Shown one piece after another: positions 5,579 to 5,769 of a stretch of DNA of 5,769 nt. Position 1 is the stretch's first letter, and every line of letters begins with the position of its first letter. Origin of the DNA: CAZSVE01 sp964610175 (lineage in GTDB: Bacteria; Pseudomonadota; Gammaproteobacteria; HK1); NCBI GenBank assembly GCA_964610175.1, contig CAZSVE010000126.1, forward strand, positions 1-5,769, given 5' to 3'. The position numbers and the translations under genes are program-made. Below the pieces are notes generated by a model that was given only the letters and a program-made list of their open reading frames with translations, ran no database searches and was not told where the DNA came from.

Positions 5579-5654
5579 TTCGCGTGGAATACGGCGTGCG
5601 GAGAGGGTTCGTGCCGGATTCAGGTGTCGGGGCGCACGCCTATTCCACCCTACG
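5579..5654 (-). repeat. Palindromic repeat unit 2, inverted
   Basis: TGGAATA-C-GGCGTGC (5585-5599) pairs with GCACGCCTATTCCA (5634-5647), a 14-base stem with one bulged C. Read on the minus strand, it has the same order of elements as units 1 and 3, from the TGGAATAGGCG arm to TATTCCACGCGAA. The loop and the sequence beyond the arms differ from the other copies. Confidence 0.65.
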
Positions 5655-5670
5655 TTCACTGCCCGAAACC

Positions 5671-5769
5671 CGTAGGGTGGAATAGGCGCGTGCTCCACGA
5701 GGGTTTCTGGCTTGCGTGGGATTTCAGGCGCGCCGTATTCCACGCGAAGAGATAGGTCCGGGAGCCATT
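5671..5769 (+). repeat. Palindromic repeat unit 3, cut by the window end
   Basis: It is preceded by CGTAGGGTGGAATAGG. The arms TGGAATAGGCGCG (5678-5690) and CGCGCC-G-TATTCCA (5729-5742) are identical to those of unit 1. The match to unit 1 is unbroken at base 5769, so the shared region may extend beyond the window. Confidence 0.7.

Larger units (their letters stand above)
5399..5769. repeat. Cluster of three palindromic intergenic repeats in alternating orientation
   Basis: The 371 bases after purC contain no gene I can support. They hold three related units in plus, minus, plus orientation (listed separately). Units 2 and 3 face each other and together form an 18-base perfect inverted repeat (5637-5654 with 5671-5688, 16-base loop). 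The arrangement resembles bacterial interspersed mosaic elements built from REP-like palindromes. Long open frames on the minus strand here continue through purC and are G+C-driven shadows. Confidence 0.75.

Noticed and set aside
4694..5743. 349-codon open frame on the minus strand opposite purC and the repeat cluster
   Set aside because: It lies antisense to a clear purC and then reads through palindromic repeats. The protein is Arg/Pro/Gly-rich with no recognisable domain, as expected of a high-G+C shadow frame.

Overview
The window looks like a gammaproteobacterial chromosome segment of moderately high G+C. The best clue is the HtrA-type protease, whose core matches the AlgW/DegS group closely. 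The Dcd protein also has the same length and active-site numbering as the E. coli enzyme. No phage, plasmid, CRISPR, rRNA or tRNA signature is visible, and I cannot name a genus.

Layout: bases 1-512 hold no convincing intact gene, only weak coding traces on the minus strand. Then come two minus-strand genes: algW/degS-like (513-1748), preceded by an ECHDC3-like crotonase-fold gene (1843-2661). A gene-free block of about 530 bases (2662-3194) separates them from the plus-strand genes. It carries a strong hairpin with a T tract, a diverged 88-base tandem repeat, and a 114-base palindromic island with 14-base perfect inverted ends and a sigma-54-like promoter match. The plus-strand genes are dcd (3195-3776), a small DUF1640-like coiled-coil membrane protein (3922-4209) with its own terminator, and purC (4517-5398). 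The last 371 bases hold three copies of a palindromic intergenic repeat in alternating orientation; the third runs into the window edge.

The genes do not form one pathway. dcd makes dUTP for dTTP synthesis and purC performs a step of IMP synthesis, so both serve nucleotide supply, but separate leaders and a terminator suggest they are transcribed separately. AlgW/DegS proteins sense envelope stress in the periplasm, and the crotonase homologue is probably a CoA-ester-binding protein with non-standard chemistry. The genes themselves are ordinary. The unusual content is intergenic: the palindromic island before dcd, the tandem repeat beside it, and the repeat cluster after purC.
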